Of a stretch of DNA of 64,000 nucleotides, positions 8,930 through 19,656 are shown piece by piece. Positions within the stretch are counted from its first letter, which is position 1. Each line of letters starts with the position of its first letter. This DNA comes from Craterostigma plantagineum. Taxonomy: Eukaryota > Streptophyta > Magnoliopsida > Lamiales > Linderniaceae. Under the pieces are notes generated by a model, which was given only the letters and a program-made list of their open reading frames with translations, searched no databases and had not been told where the DNA came from. Location: positions 310,001-374,000 of the forward strand of contig JAPQWV010000483.1 of NCBI GenBank assembly GCA_027422505.1, given 5' to 3'. Both the position numbers and the translations under genes were made by a program.

Positions 8930-11926
8930 ATGACCTCAAGTTCAACAAATATGAGCGAGCTCAGAAAATTGAGAGGTCACGGCGCGGCGGCCACTTGCTG
9001 CATCGCTTCTCTCCGCCGGCCTGGCCTCGTCGCAACCGCCGCCGAGGTAATTGACATCGTGCAGTCTGTTAATTTTTTGGAGTGGCAGCTTAACAGTCAA
9101 TGCGATTTTACTTATCTGCTCTTTTTTTTTTTTTTTAAGTATGTTTAATTTCTTGGTTTGTGTAGTAGGATGGAAGAGTGTGCTGGCACGACTTGCGGTG
9201 CGAAGATGTGTTGTTTAGTATGAATGTTGGCAACGGAAATCCTGTTTCATCCCTATGTTTTAAGCCCGGTAGGTTTCGATTTTCTCCTCATGTTATTTTT
9301 CTCGAGTGAATTTTATTAAGCTCTTAGAATTTCTGAGTTTTTCATTCAAATTCATCGTTGTTACGGAACTCATTCTTTTGTGCATTTGGGAATCACTTGT
9401 TTCTTATAACTAATCCTAAGTATTTAACTCTTGCGTGATATTGATTCGCTGCTTCGCTTGAGCAGATAATGAAGATATCTTTTATGTGTCTTCCGAGAAT
9501 GGGGTCAAATGCTTTGATTGGAACATGGTACGCATTTCAGTAATTTGCAGTGTCTTTCTTTCTTCCCAGAAGTTGCTGAAGAACTTCAGTTTGTGTGATT
9601 AGATGATATTCATGTACTATAGATCGTCGGTCTGATTTAGTTTCTTTGATCTTGCCATTTGTTTGTCCTATTTTCGTTGTATTCTAGTGGTATGGAAGAG
9701 CTATACCCAAGAAAGATAAAGAAAGGTTAAGAAATGAACCAAGTTCGATTAATATTCTGAATTATACATGACTGGAAAAATATTTTCTGAGGGTATTCTG
9801 TACAGCTGAGTCTTAGTACTAAATGAAAGATTGAGATGGCTGAAGTATTGTTTTGAAGGTTCTTTCTTATCTGATTGAATATTTTTTTATACTGTTATCT
9901 TTTTTTTTGGTGATTTTCTTTCACAGGCTAGTTTAGTATCTCAGAAAACTGAATGGAAACAGATAGAGAGTTACTATTACAACAAGGATGAGATAAATCA
10001 GGTATCTCATTGTGCCTCATGGTTTTCGTAACAATGATGATTGATGAGATAATTCAGTTATCATTCTTTCCCATTTAAAAAAAGAGTAGGGTGCTCATGA
10101 GTCATTTAACCTTATTGAAAAATTAACCTTTGCTTGCACTTAAGATGACATCTGCAATTTCGTTCTTCAGATTTCGTGCCACTCGAAATCTTCTTTTCTA
10201 GCTGCTGCAGATGACACCGGAGACGTTAAGGTATACTCATCCAGTATGATCTATCTATCCTTCTTTTTCCATGGGATCTTCTCGAAGTATTTCGATCATA
10301 TTTTACCTAAACTATAGTTATCGAATCGCTCAAGGATTTTAATATGTTAATTAAATGGTAAATATAATGCACTCATTATCATTGTCTTTTCAGATTATTG
10401 ATTTGCAGCAACGGTGTTTGTACAAAACATTACGAGCTGGACACAAAAGTGTATCCAATTCTTCTTTTGTATTACTAATAACCTATCGTTTTCTTTCCAA
10501 GTTTTTCATTGCTGCTACTGTGAGTGATATTGGCAGGTTCCTTTTACTGTAATTTGATGTCTTTTGAAAAGTTGAACCTTTTTTTTTGCCTTTGACTAAA
10601 AATATTCAGATTTGTAGCAGTGTCCATTTTCTTCCTTGGAGATCATGGGAAGGTAACACCTATCGAAGGTCTTCACTTGTTTGTTTCGCTCTGTATCTTT
10701 GCTCCTGCAAATCATACTTGTTCAATAACCAGCTGAAGCAATCCTTTTATATCTGCAGGCGCATCTAAACCATAGTTGCATTGTCAAACTAATTATTACT
10801 AACCATAAAATATGATTCTTTTTCTCTCGCCAATACTGATTACCCTTGTTGACATGTTACTTCCATAGATCAGTTTCTGTGGTTTGTGTTTCCTCTGAAG
10901 ATGCTTATGACTCGTCATATTCTCGCAGTCATCACAGGTGGTCTTGACTCAAAACTCGTGATGTGGGATTTCTCCAAAGGGCGACCCAAAAGAATCATGG
11001 ACTTTGGTAATCAGCTCTTCTGTTATGCTCAAACATTAATTCGAATACAGATCCTCATGCTTTATTCTTTGGCTGAAACAAAACGCAGCAGCATATGAAT
11101 CATACATTGATTTGAGGAAAACTGATCTCTATTTTCACAATTGGTCATTGATCGACAGGTAGTGAAGCTGATGCAGGACAGTGCTGTAACCCAGCTTTTG
11201 TCCATGCTCTAGCAGTACCAGACCTCGACACTGTGGATCGAATAGGCAAGATGTGTGCAGTTGCTAGAGGCGATGGAGTTGTTAGTGTCATCGATGTAGA
11301 AAACGAACTTTCTTTTTCTCCACTTAAAAAATCAAAACTTTCATCAAAGCACAAGATGGGTTCTGCTAAATCATCACTAAAAGGTGAAGAAGATTCGTCG
11401 TCTAACGGAAAGAGTGACGAAAATCAAAATGATAAGAAGATGCTATGTTTGGACTACTCAGTGGGTGGACATGCCTCTGCTGTATCCTCTGCGTAAGTAA
11501 TCTAACATAGACCTCTTTCCGATGAAACTGGTTATAAACACTTAGAGCTCTCTGCTCTTGAGATGTTAATTGAGATATATTTGTTTGTGTTTGCGATATT
11601 TGAAATCAGAACTTTTTCCGTGTTTGGAGAGAAGGGAAAGTTTATAATTTCGGGCGGCAACGATAAGTTTGTAAAGGTATGGGATTGGTTGAAGCAGAGC
11701 GGAGCCGTCGGAGAAGATGCTAATTCTCTTCTTCGTGCAGATATTAGTCTGAGAAGAAAGGTTCGTAGGTCACATTCTGTAACTTCGTAGATTTTCATGA
11801 ATGAAAAACATTAAATCTTTTTCGTCGTTCCTTCAGGTGAACATGCTGTGCACGACTCCCTCTGATTCGGAAAACTTGATTGTTTGTGACACTTCGAAAC
11901 TTGTCAAGGTTTACAACGTTGTCTGA
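8930..11926 (+). CDS. W1: WD40-repeat protein, WDR53-like, intact
   Basis: Beta-propeller scaffold protein. WDR53 has been listed among candidate DDB1-CUL4 substrate receptors in animals, but the plant role is not established here. Eleven exons: 8930-9046, 9169-9268, 9466-9527, 9927-10001, 10171-10230, 10394-10450, 10610-10652, 10929-11006, 11159-11492, 11610-11760 and 11837-11926. All are in phase and give 388 aa ending KLVKVYNVV. WD-type units include DGRVCWHDLR, DTGDVKIIDL, GLDSKLVMWDF, DGVVSVIDV and GNDKFVKVWDW. A charged Lys/Ser-rich insert (KKSKLSSKHK...NGKSDENQNDKK) lies in exon 9. The ATG at 8951 (MSELRKLRGH) is an equally plausible start. One of two complete copies in the array. Confidence 0.8.
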
Positions 11927-12403
11927 TCTATTAATCCTTTTTTTTTTTTGTTGGGAATTTAACGTTGTTCTTACTGCGCCACGGTTTGTCTTGCGTTGTT
12001 TTAGTTTTTCTAATACTGTAATTCGAGTAACATGTCTTAACCATGCAGAATGATATTGTGACGCTAGATATTTCTTTGTCATTTTAGTCTTGGTCGTCGC
12101 GACAGCCGACAGTGTTTGTTGCATACAAACTAATTAATTAATATTTCACAAATAATCAATTATTGAGCGGATAATATCTTCTTGCAACTTGCAAGACTTG
12201 AATTTTTCCACACTATCTCTTTGCCGTAGTCTTCATTCAAGCAGTGGCTATGATAATGTTCTAATGTCTTCATTCATTCCATCTTGGTCGTCGTCGTCAT
12301 TATTAGGCGACTCATTTTACCAACTTGATTTTTTTTTCAAGTTGGCGTAGGTCCCATAGTATAATATTATTGCATTCATGTTGGATCGCATGCAAGTCCC
12401 ATC

Positions 12404-12409
12404 TATAAA
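12404..12409 (+). promoter_or_regulatory. TATA box of RLK1
   Basis: TATAAA in the conserved context ATCTATAAAACCACGCAG, 41 bp before the RLK1 ATG. About 48 bp of 5' leader found in the RLK2 and RLK5 copies is missing here, so the transcript leader would be only around 10 nt. Confidence 0.55.
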
Positions 12410-12449
12410 ACCACGCAGCGCAGAGTATGTAATCCCGTATCTTCTCATT

Positions 12450-15400
12450 ATGGAATTAGGAAACTCAAACTGCGTTCAAATCTCTGCAACATTAACCATC
12501 TCTTCCCTTTTCATAATAAACCTCATTCTTACATGTTTATCATCGTCATCATCATCTACCATGCATAATGCTACTACAGATCAGTTGGCCCTTCTCTCTC
12601 TCAAATACAAAATCACAAATGATCCTCGCAACATTATCATGCAGAATTGGACCGATGCATCTCCAATATGCAGTTGGGTTGGAGTTACGTGTGGGAAACG
12701 ACACCACAACAGAGTCTCTTCTTTGAACATCTCTTACATGGGCCTCACAGGCGAAATCCCGCCCCAGCTTGGGAACCTATCTTTCCTCATCTCCCTCGAC
12801 CTGCAAGGTAATAACTTCTTTGGGACGATTCCTGGAGATTTTCTGCGGCTGCGTAGGTTGAGATTCGTAAGCATAGGAGAAAATAGCTTCACGGGGGAGG
12901 TCCCTTCTTGCTTTGCATCCTTGCCTCGGCTCGAGATCTTATATGCGAACAACAACAGCTTTACGAGCTTGGATTCGTTCCTCCACGCCTCATTTGCTAA
13001 TAATAACGAATCAAATCTCAATGGATTGGACGTGTCATTCAACTTTCTCCAGGGTAAGATTCCAGAATCTATAGGAAATCTACGCAATCTCACATGGCTG
13101 AAGATGATGGGCAATCAACTATCGGGTTTTCTACCTTCTTCGCTTGCCAATTTGACGAGTCTGGTATATCTCAATATGGACACTAACTACATTGAAGGGA
13201 ATTTACCTGAATGGATGGGGAATCTTCGTAGCCTTACTTATTTGAATTTACAAAGAAATCGACTTATCGGTTCGATACCATCGAGCATCTTCAACGTATC
13301 TACTCTTGAAAATTTAGGCTTGTTTCAGAATTATGTATCCGGCGCACTTCCAAATGATATGTGTCTTCGTCTTCCGGTGCTCAGAGGACTTTATTTAGGG
13401 CGTAATGAGATTTACGGTGAAATTCCGTCAAATATTTCATTGTGCTCTAAGCTTCAAATTTTATCGGTGCCATATAACAATATTGCCGGTATAGACTCCA
13501 TATATTCCTCAGTAAATCCTTTACATTTGAGTGTTCTAACTGTTACATTATGTCGGCACTAAACTTATTATGTTTTGCAGGTGAGATACCAAGTGCAATA
13601 TGGGAACTTAAGAAGCTTGATATTCTGAAGTTAGGAAACAATCAACTAAGTGGTTCGGTGCCAATAAATATATATAACGTTACCAGTTTGAGAATACTTG
13701 AACTCGCAGAAAACAGGCTTTCAGGTGATCTTCCATCAAAATTAGGTTATTTTCTGCCAAAACTTGAAGAGCTCTATCTTGCAGACAATGACTTTGGTGG
13801 AGGTTTTCCAAACTCCATCTTAAATTGCTCTAAATTAACTGATTTGGACATCAACAACAACAGTCTCACTGGTCCAATTCCTACTTCCATAGGAGAGGAT
13901 TTAAGATTCTTACAGTTCTTGAGCTTGGGTTCCAATGATTTTACATCTAATTCTGAATTGAGCTTCATCGATTCGTTGGCGAACTGCAGATACTTAGCAG
14001 TACTAGGAGTTAATGAAATTCCATTATATGGTAACATACCTGTGTCTATTGGAAATCTATCTTCTTCTCTCGCCAAATTGTATGCTTATGGGTGTGGCAT
14101 CAAAGGTAGCATTCCTAATGAAATTGGTAACCTGACAGGGCTGGTAACGTTAAGTTTAGGTACCAATGAGTTGAGCGGAGAGATTCCATCAATAATCCAT
14201 AACTTACAAAGCCTTCAAAGACTCGGTCTTGGCGACAACCGAATAGTTGGACTCATTCCAAGCGAACTCTGCCAAGTAAAGAGTCTGGGAGGCATATATC
14301 TGTATACCAATCAGTTCACAGGTCCAATACCAGAATGTTTGGGAAATGTATCATCTTTACGAGAGATATATTTGGACGACAACAACTTGAGTTCGAGTAT
14401 ACCTTCGAGCCTTTGGAACTTGGGAGATCTCTTGGCTCTTAGCATTTCCTCAAATTCTAACGGGTTCTCTGCCTCTAGAAATAGGAAATTTGAAATCTGC
14501 AACATCTATTGATCTGTCAAAGAATCAATTCTCGGGTGATATTCCTACAACATTTGGGGGTTTAGTTCAACTACTTAATCTTTCTTTGGCCAATAACGAT
14601 TTCCAAGGCCCAATTCCCGAATCAATTGGAAGCATGGTCAATTTAGTTTCTTTGGACCTTTCTCACAACAAACTCAACGGGACGATTCCAAAGTCACTCG
14701 AAGCTCTTAAATCTTTGGAGTATTTCAATGTTTCATTCAATGAATTATCAGGAGAGATCCCTATAGGTGGCCCTTTTCAAAATTTCACAAGTCAATCGTT
14801 CATGTTCAATGATGCACTGTGTGGTCCATCAAGGTTCGAGGTTTTATCTTGCCATGAATCTCAACAACACAGAGCGAGGAAGAAGATAATTCTACCACTA
14901 TTCATTTCTATAGGGATCGGAGCCTTAGTTTTTGCCGTATGTTTGGCCTATGCAACAATGAGATGTCGGAGGAAAACGAGTCCTCCAACTTATGCCGATG
15001 CACTTGCTACAGGACAGCCCGTAAGATTCTCTTATTACGAGCTATTGCATGCGACTGAAAATTATGGTGCAAATAATTTATTGGGAAGAGGAAGTTTTGG
15101 TTCGGTTTATAAAGGCGTACTAAGAGATGGAACTGCGCTAGCCGTGAAAGTGTTTCACATTCAGATCGAACGTTCGTTGAGGTCTTTTGAAGTCGAATGC
15201 GAAAATTTAAGAAACCTTCGCCACAGAAATCTTGCTAAAGTCCTTGGCAGTTGCACGAATCATGATTTCAAGGCGATCGTATTAGAATACATGCAAAACG
15301 GCAGCTTGGAGAAGTTGTTGTATTCCGAAGAACGCCAACATATAAGCATCACGCAAAGACTCGATGTAATGATCGACGTTGCAAGTGCATTGGAATATCT

Positions 15401-15880
15401 CCATTACGGTTATTCAACGCCAGTTGTTCACTGTGACTTGAAGCCGGAAAACGTCCTCCTAGACGAAGAGATGGTGGCCCGTATTAGCGATTTCGGCATT
15501 ACAAAGTATCTGAACGAAGGGGAAAGCATGACACACACTACGACCCTCGCAACACTCGGCTATATGGCTCCAGGTGCGCCTACATTATGGACCTTCTAAT
15601 CACATATTTGTTTATATAGTTGTAAATTGTAATATTTTTTTCTTGTTTTGCTTGAACGAAACAAATATTGGTTGAAGAATATGGTTCGGAAGGCATAGTT
15701 TCCACGAGATGCGATGTGTATAGCTACGGGATAATGCTGCTGGAGACCTTTACGGGAAAAAGGCCGAGAGATGAAATGTTTTCCGAAGACGTAACACTAA
15801 GGGATTGGGTAAATGGCTCAATGCCCGACGAAGTTATTGGAGTCGTCAAGTGCTGCTCATTACGATCTGGACACAAAAGT
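12450..15880 (+). pseudogene. RLK1: LRR-XII type receptor-like kinase, frameshifted and fused in its kinase domain to W2
   Basis: LRR receptor kinase resembling At3g47570/EFR/Xa21-type immune receptors. Exon 1 12450-13488, exon 2 13581-15573, exon 3 from 15678. Signal peptide, LRRNT domain (ALLSLKYKITNDP...CSWVGVTCG), many LRRs (LTGEIPPQLGNLSFL type), a membrane span near [17 protein letters not shown], then kinase with [24 protein letters not shown] (non-RD: Cys before the catalytic Asp) and ISDFGITK. Two bases are missing at about 14457 (CAAATTCTAACGGG against CAAATTCTCTAACGGG in RLK3), breaking the frame in the LRRs. After GVVK (15850) the kinase C-lobe end is replaced by WD40 sequence. 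The frame stays open into W2 exon 6 (LRSGHKS), which keeps its splice donor at 15881. Confidence 0.85.
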
Positions 15881-17348
15881 GTATCCTTCTCTTTCTATTA
15901 TATTACCGATAACATTTTTTTTCTTTACAAGTTCTGTGCCATTGCTGAACTGTGATATTGGTGGAGTCATTATACTGTAATTTGATGTCTTTTGAAAAGT
16001 TGAACCTTTCTTTGGCCTTTGACTAAATATTCAGATTTGTAGTAGTGTCCATTTTCTTCCTTGGAGATCATGGGAAGGTAACACATACTGAAGAACATCG
16101 CTTGTTTGTTACGCTCTGTACCTTTTCTCCTGCTAATCATACTTGTTCAATAAGCGGCTGAAGCAATCCTTTTGTACCTGCTGGCGCATATAAACAATAG
16201 TTGCATTGTCAAACTAGTGATTATTTATTAACCATAAAGTACGAGTCTTTTTTTCTTGCCAATACTGATAACTCATGTTGACATATTACTCCATAGATCA
16301 GTCTCTGCTGTTTATGTTTCCTCTGAAGATGCTTATTACTCGTCAAATACTCGCAGTCATTACAGGTGGTCTTGACTCAAAACTCGTGATGTGGGATTTC
16401 TCCAAAGGACGACCGAAAAAAATCATGGACTTTGGTAGTCAGTTCCTCTGTTACGCTCAAACGTTGATTCGAATTTCGTTACAGATCCGCATTCTTTATT
16501 CTTCGGCAGACCAATATATACAGCATCATATGAATCGTATATTGATTTGAGGGAAAAGGATCTATATTTTCACAATTTGGTCATTGATCGACAGGTAGTG
16601 AATCTGATGCAGGACAGTGCTGTAACCCAGCCTTTGTCCATGCTGTAGCAGTACCAGACCTCGACACTGTGGATCGAATAGGCAAGATCTGTGCAATTGC
16701 TAGAGGCGATGGAGTTGTTAGTGTCATCGATGTAGAAAATGAACTTTCTTATTCTCCACTTAAAAAATCGAAACTTCCGTCAAAGCTCAGAAAGGCTTCT
16801 GCTAAATCATCACTGAAAGGTGAAGAAGATTCTTCTTCTAACGGAAAGAGTGGCGAAGATCAAAATGATAAAAAGATGCTGTGTTTGGACTACTCAGTGG
16901 GTGGACATGCCTCTGCTGTATCCTCTGTGTAAGTAATCTAACATAGACCTCTTTCCGATGAAAGTGGTTATAAACACTTAGAGCTCTTGAGATGTCAATT
17001 GAAATTCGTGTTTGCGATATTCGGAATCAGAACTTTCTCCGTGTTTGGGAGAGAAGGGAAAGTTTATAATTTCGGGCGGCAACGATAAGTTCGTAAAGGT
17101 ATGGGATTGGTCGAAGCAAAGCGGAGCCGTCGGAGAAGATGCTTCTCTTCTTAGTGCAGATATTAGTCTGAGAAGAAAGGTTTGTTGTAGGTCACATTCT
17201 GTAACTTCGTAGGTTTTCATGAATGAAAAATTATATCTTTTTTGGTCTTTTCGTTCAGGTGAACATGCTGTGCACGACTCCCTCTGTTTCTGAAAACTTG
17301 ATTGTTTGCGACACTTCGAAACTCGTCAAGGTTTACAACGTTATCTGA
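15851..17348 (+). pseudogene. W2: 3' half of the WD40 gene, fused behind RLK1
   Basis: Contains the end of exon 6 (15857-15880), exon 7 (16035-16077), exon 8 (16357-16434), exon 9 (16595-16928), exon 10 (17031-17179) and exon 11 (17259-17348). Exons 1-5 are absent because the copy begins at the RLK1 junction. Exons 6-9 keep their frame and splice sites. Exon 10 has one extra G at about 17049 (TTTGGGAGAG against TTTGGAGAG in W1), which brings an early stop. Phases match, so exons 6-9 would read as a C-terminal extension of RLK1. Divergence from W1 is clearly greater than that between W1 and W3; the flanking sequence resembles W5 more closely. Confidence 0.85.
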
Positions 17349-17757
17349 TCTATTAATTCTTTTTTTGGGGTATTTAATGTTGTTCTTACTGCACCATGGT
17401 TTATCTTGCGTTGTTGAGTTTTCTAATCCTGTAATTCGAGTAACATGTGACGTTAGATATTTCTTTGTCATTTTAGTCTTGGTCGTCGCGACAGCGACAA
17501 GTCTTTGTTGCATACAGCTAATTAATTAATATTTCACATATGGTAAAAGTTCTTGCAAGACTTGAATTTTTCCACACTTGCTCTTTGCCGTAGTCTTCAA
17601 GCTCTGGCTATGATAATGTTCTAATGTCTTCATTCATTCCACTTGGTGGTCGTCGTCGTCATTATTAGACGACTCATTTTACCAACTTGATTTTTTTCAA
17701 GTTGGCTTAGGTCCCATAGTTTATTGCATGCATGTTGGATTACATACAAGTGCTTAA

Positions 17758-17944
17758 AACAGAAGATTATCTTGAATACTGTAATTCGAGTAATATGTCT
17801 TATAATCATGCATAATTATATTGTGACGGTAACTATTTCTTTTCCCAATTTAGTGTTGGTCGTCGCGTCAGTCTTGTTGCATATAGCTAATTAATATCTC
17901 ACGAATAATAAAATGACCCTTACAATATCTTCTTGCAAGAATTA
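17758..17944 (+). repeat. Direct repeat, left copy (W gene 3' flank)
   Basis: About 185 bp beginning AAAACAGAAGATTATCTTGAA is repeated with few changes at about 19338-19530. The two copies bracket unrelated DNA, so the WD40 3' flank has been duplicated around an insertion. Confidence 0.75.
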
Positions 17945-19088
17945 ATGTGTTGGGATAATTACAATACCTAAAGAATTTAGAAGTGAAATGACTGAAGAGG
18001 CTAAAAATAGCAAATAAAATGGCATACCAAATTGACATTTTTAGCCACCCTAGCCCATTTATATAAGGGATCTTTACGCATAAGTATCTATTTGGATAAA
18101 AATTTATAATTAGTACTCTGTCAGGATTTTTATATGTAGGTATCTAACAGAATAATTTTTTCAGGATTTTTTACAACACATTTTGGTACCTTATATCAAC
18201 ATATTTGGGTACCCTATATAACAGAAAATGGTACGACGTATGTTATATTTAGGTACGCCGTATGTAACACACAGTTATGCCGTAGGTACGACGTATGCTA
18301 TATTTAGGTATCACATATCAGCGTGTTATGGTACGCAATGTACACATAAGAAGGTACGACATGACTAAAGAAACTGATAAAAATTAAATCGGGTGTTTAT
18401 CTGTAAAATTTTCTGACATGTGTATCTATGTCTAAAAAGTTTTTCCAATTGGGTATTTTTCTATAGATTCACCTTTATATAATATAAAAGAATATTTCAC
18501 CGTAAATCGATTAACAAATATATAAAGCAGAATTTCACATAAATATCTTTGCCTTTGCAACTCCGTGTGCGCCACTTGATCTTTGCATTATTTTGTTTTT
18601 TCAAATCTCACCTCTCCATTGACTACAAAAGCAGCTTTGTGGTCATCGACAGTGGCGCAATATCTTGAGGGTTGAGAAATTTATGAGTTCTTTATCCTTA
18701 TTTTCAAACACTAGCTTGATTATATTACTTGTTTTGTTGGTATGAAGAAATTGGACATAAAAGCTCTTTATTGACTGACTACGAAACCTTACAGGTCCAT
18801 CGTCAATAGCAGTATCTGATATGGTCTGAAAGTTATAGGACAAATATGATTTTCATTACGAATTATCAAATTAGTGTCTGTCGTAGTCACTCACATCCAT
18901 TGTCGTGGGCGGCTTAATTCTTCTTCATTCATTGGAAAGAAGGGACTGTTACTGTACATCTTAGGTAAACACTTCACTTCTGAATCTGCTTTCAAACTTG
19001 TCAACCACAGCAAACCATATGTGATTGTCGACCAACCACATCATTCTAAGTAATTCTTGCTACATTCTTTTTCCACAAACCTTACTCG
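17945..19088. other. Foreign segment between two W-gene 3' flanks
   Basis: Sequence with no counterpart beside W1, W3 or W5. It contains the inverted-repeat element at 18067-18473 and about 600 bp that I cannot classify. No coding region is supported. Confidence 0.45.
18067..18473. mobile_element. MITE-like element with degenerate long inverted repeats
   Basis: The left end (GGGATCTTTACGCATAAGTA) and the reverse complement of the right end (GGTGAATCTATAGAAAAATA) stay roughly alignable for about 80 bp (shared blocks near TATCTATTTGG/TACCCAATTGG and TGTCAGGATTTT/TGTCAGAAAATT). The centre repeats GGTACGACGTATG followed by TATATTTAGGTA twice (about 18231 and 18277). No coding capacity. Family not recognised. 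Confidence 0.45.
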
Positions 19089-19252
19089 CAGGTCACATTC
19101 GGTAACTTCGTAGAATTTCATGAATGAAAAAATTGTATCTTTTTGGTTTTTCCCTCAGGTGAACATGCTGTGCACGACTGCCTCTGATTCCGAAAACTTG
19201 ATTAATTATTTATCGCACTTCAAAACTTGTCAGGGTTTACAACGTTGTCTGA
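19089..19252 (+). pseudogene. W gene remnant: intron 10 end and exon 11
   Basis: Matches the last intron and last exon of the WD40 gene (acceptor CCCTCAG at 19158, then GTGAACATGCTGTGCACGAC, stop 19250-19252). A TTAATTATTTATC change in the middle breaks the frame. Followed by the second copy of the W 3' flank repeat. Confidence 0.8.
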
Positions 19253-19337
19253 TCTATTGATTCTTTTTTTTTTTGTTGGGAAATTTAATGTTGTTCTTAC
19301 TGCGCCATGGTTTATCTTGCTTTGTTGAGTTTTCTTA

Positions 19338-19530
19338 AAACAGAAGATTATCTTGAATACTGTAATTCGAGTAATACGTCTTATAATCATGCATAATTAT
19401 ATTGTGACGGTAAATATTTCTTTTCCCAATTTAGTGTTGGTCGTCGCGTCAGTCTTTTGTTGCATATAGCTAATTAATACCTCACGAATAATAAAATGAC
19501 CCTTACAATATCTTCTTGCAAGACTTGAAG
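19338..19530 (+). repeat. Direct repeat, right copy (W gene 3' flank)
   Basis: Second copy of the 17758-17944 sequence. It lies directly upstream of the RLK2 promoter, as the W 3' flank does at the other RLK copies. Confidence 0.75.
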
Positions 19531-19564
19531 TCGTTACTAGACGACACATTTTTACCAACTCATC

Positions 19565-19570
19565 TATAAA
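19565..19570 (+). promoter_or_regulatory. TATA box of RLK2
   Basis: TATAAA in CATCTATAAAACCACGCAG, 87 bp before the ATG at 19657. The same context lies upstream of RLK1, RLK3 and RLK5. Confidence 0.6.
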
Positions 19571-19656
19571 ACCACGCAGAATATGTGATCTCATATTCTT
19601 CATTAAGCACTATACATTACTGAATCACTCCCTTTCGATCTGAGTATCTACTCATT

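Larger units (their letters stand above)
7342..15849. repeat. Duplicated block A (about 8.5 kb), near-identical to 27286-35787
   Basis: From ACTTACAAGGCC in AP exon 1 to GTCGTCAA in RLK exon 3, coding and non-coding sequence matches 27286-35787 almost base for base; the offset drifts only from 19951 to 19938 through small indels. The right edge is the RLK1::W2 junction, where the other copy continues with the normal RLK end. Introns and intergenic DNA are as conserved as exons, so the copy event is recent. Confidence 0.9.

Noticed and set aside
12734..13114. Minus-strand open frames across the LRR exons (also 13774-14076, 19917-20135, 32673-33053, 48040-48417, 57747-58154)
   Set aside because: Repeated LRR codons keep the antisense frame open; the real gene is on the plus strand.
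18643..18843. 66-aa minus-strand frame in the foreign segment
   Set aside because: No recognisable domain or splice partner; treated as non-coding.
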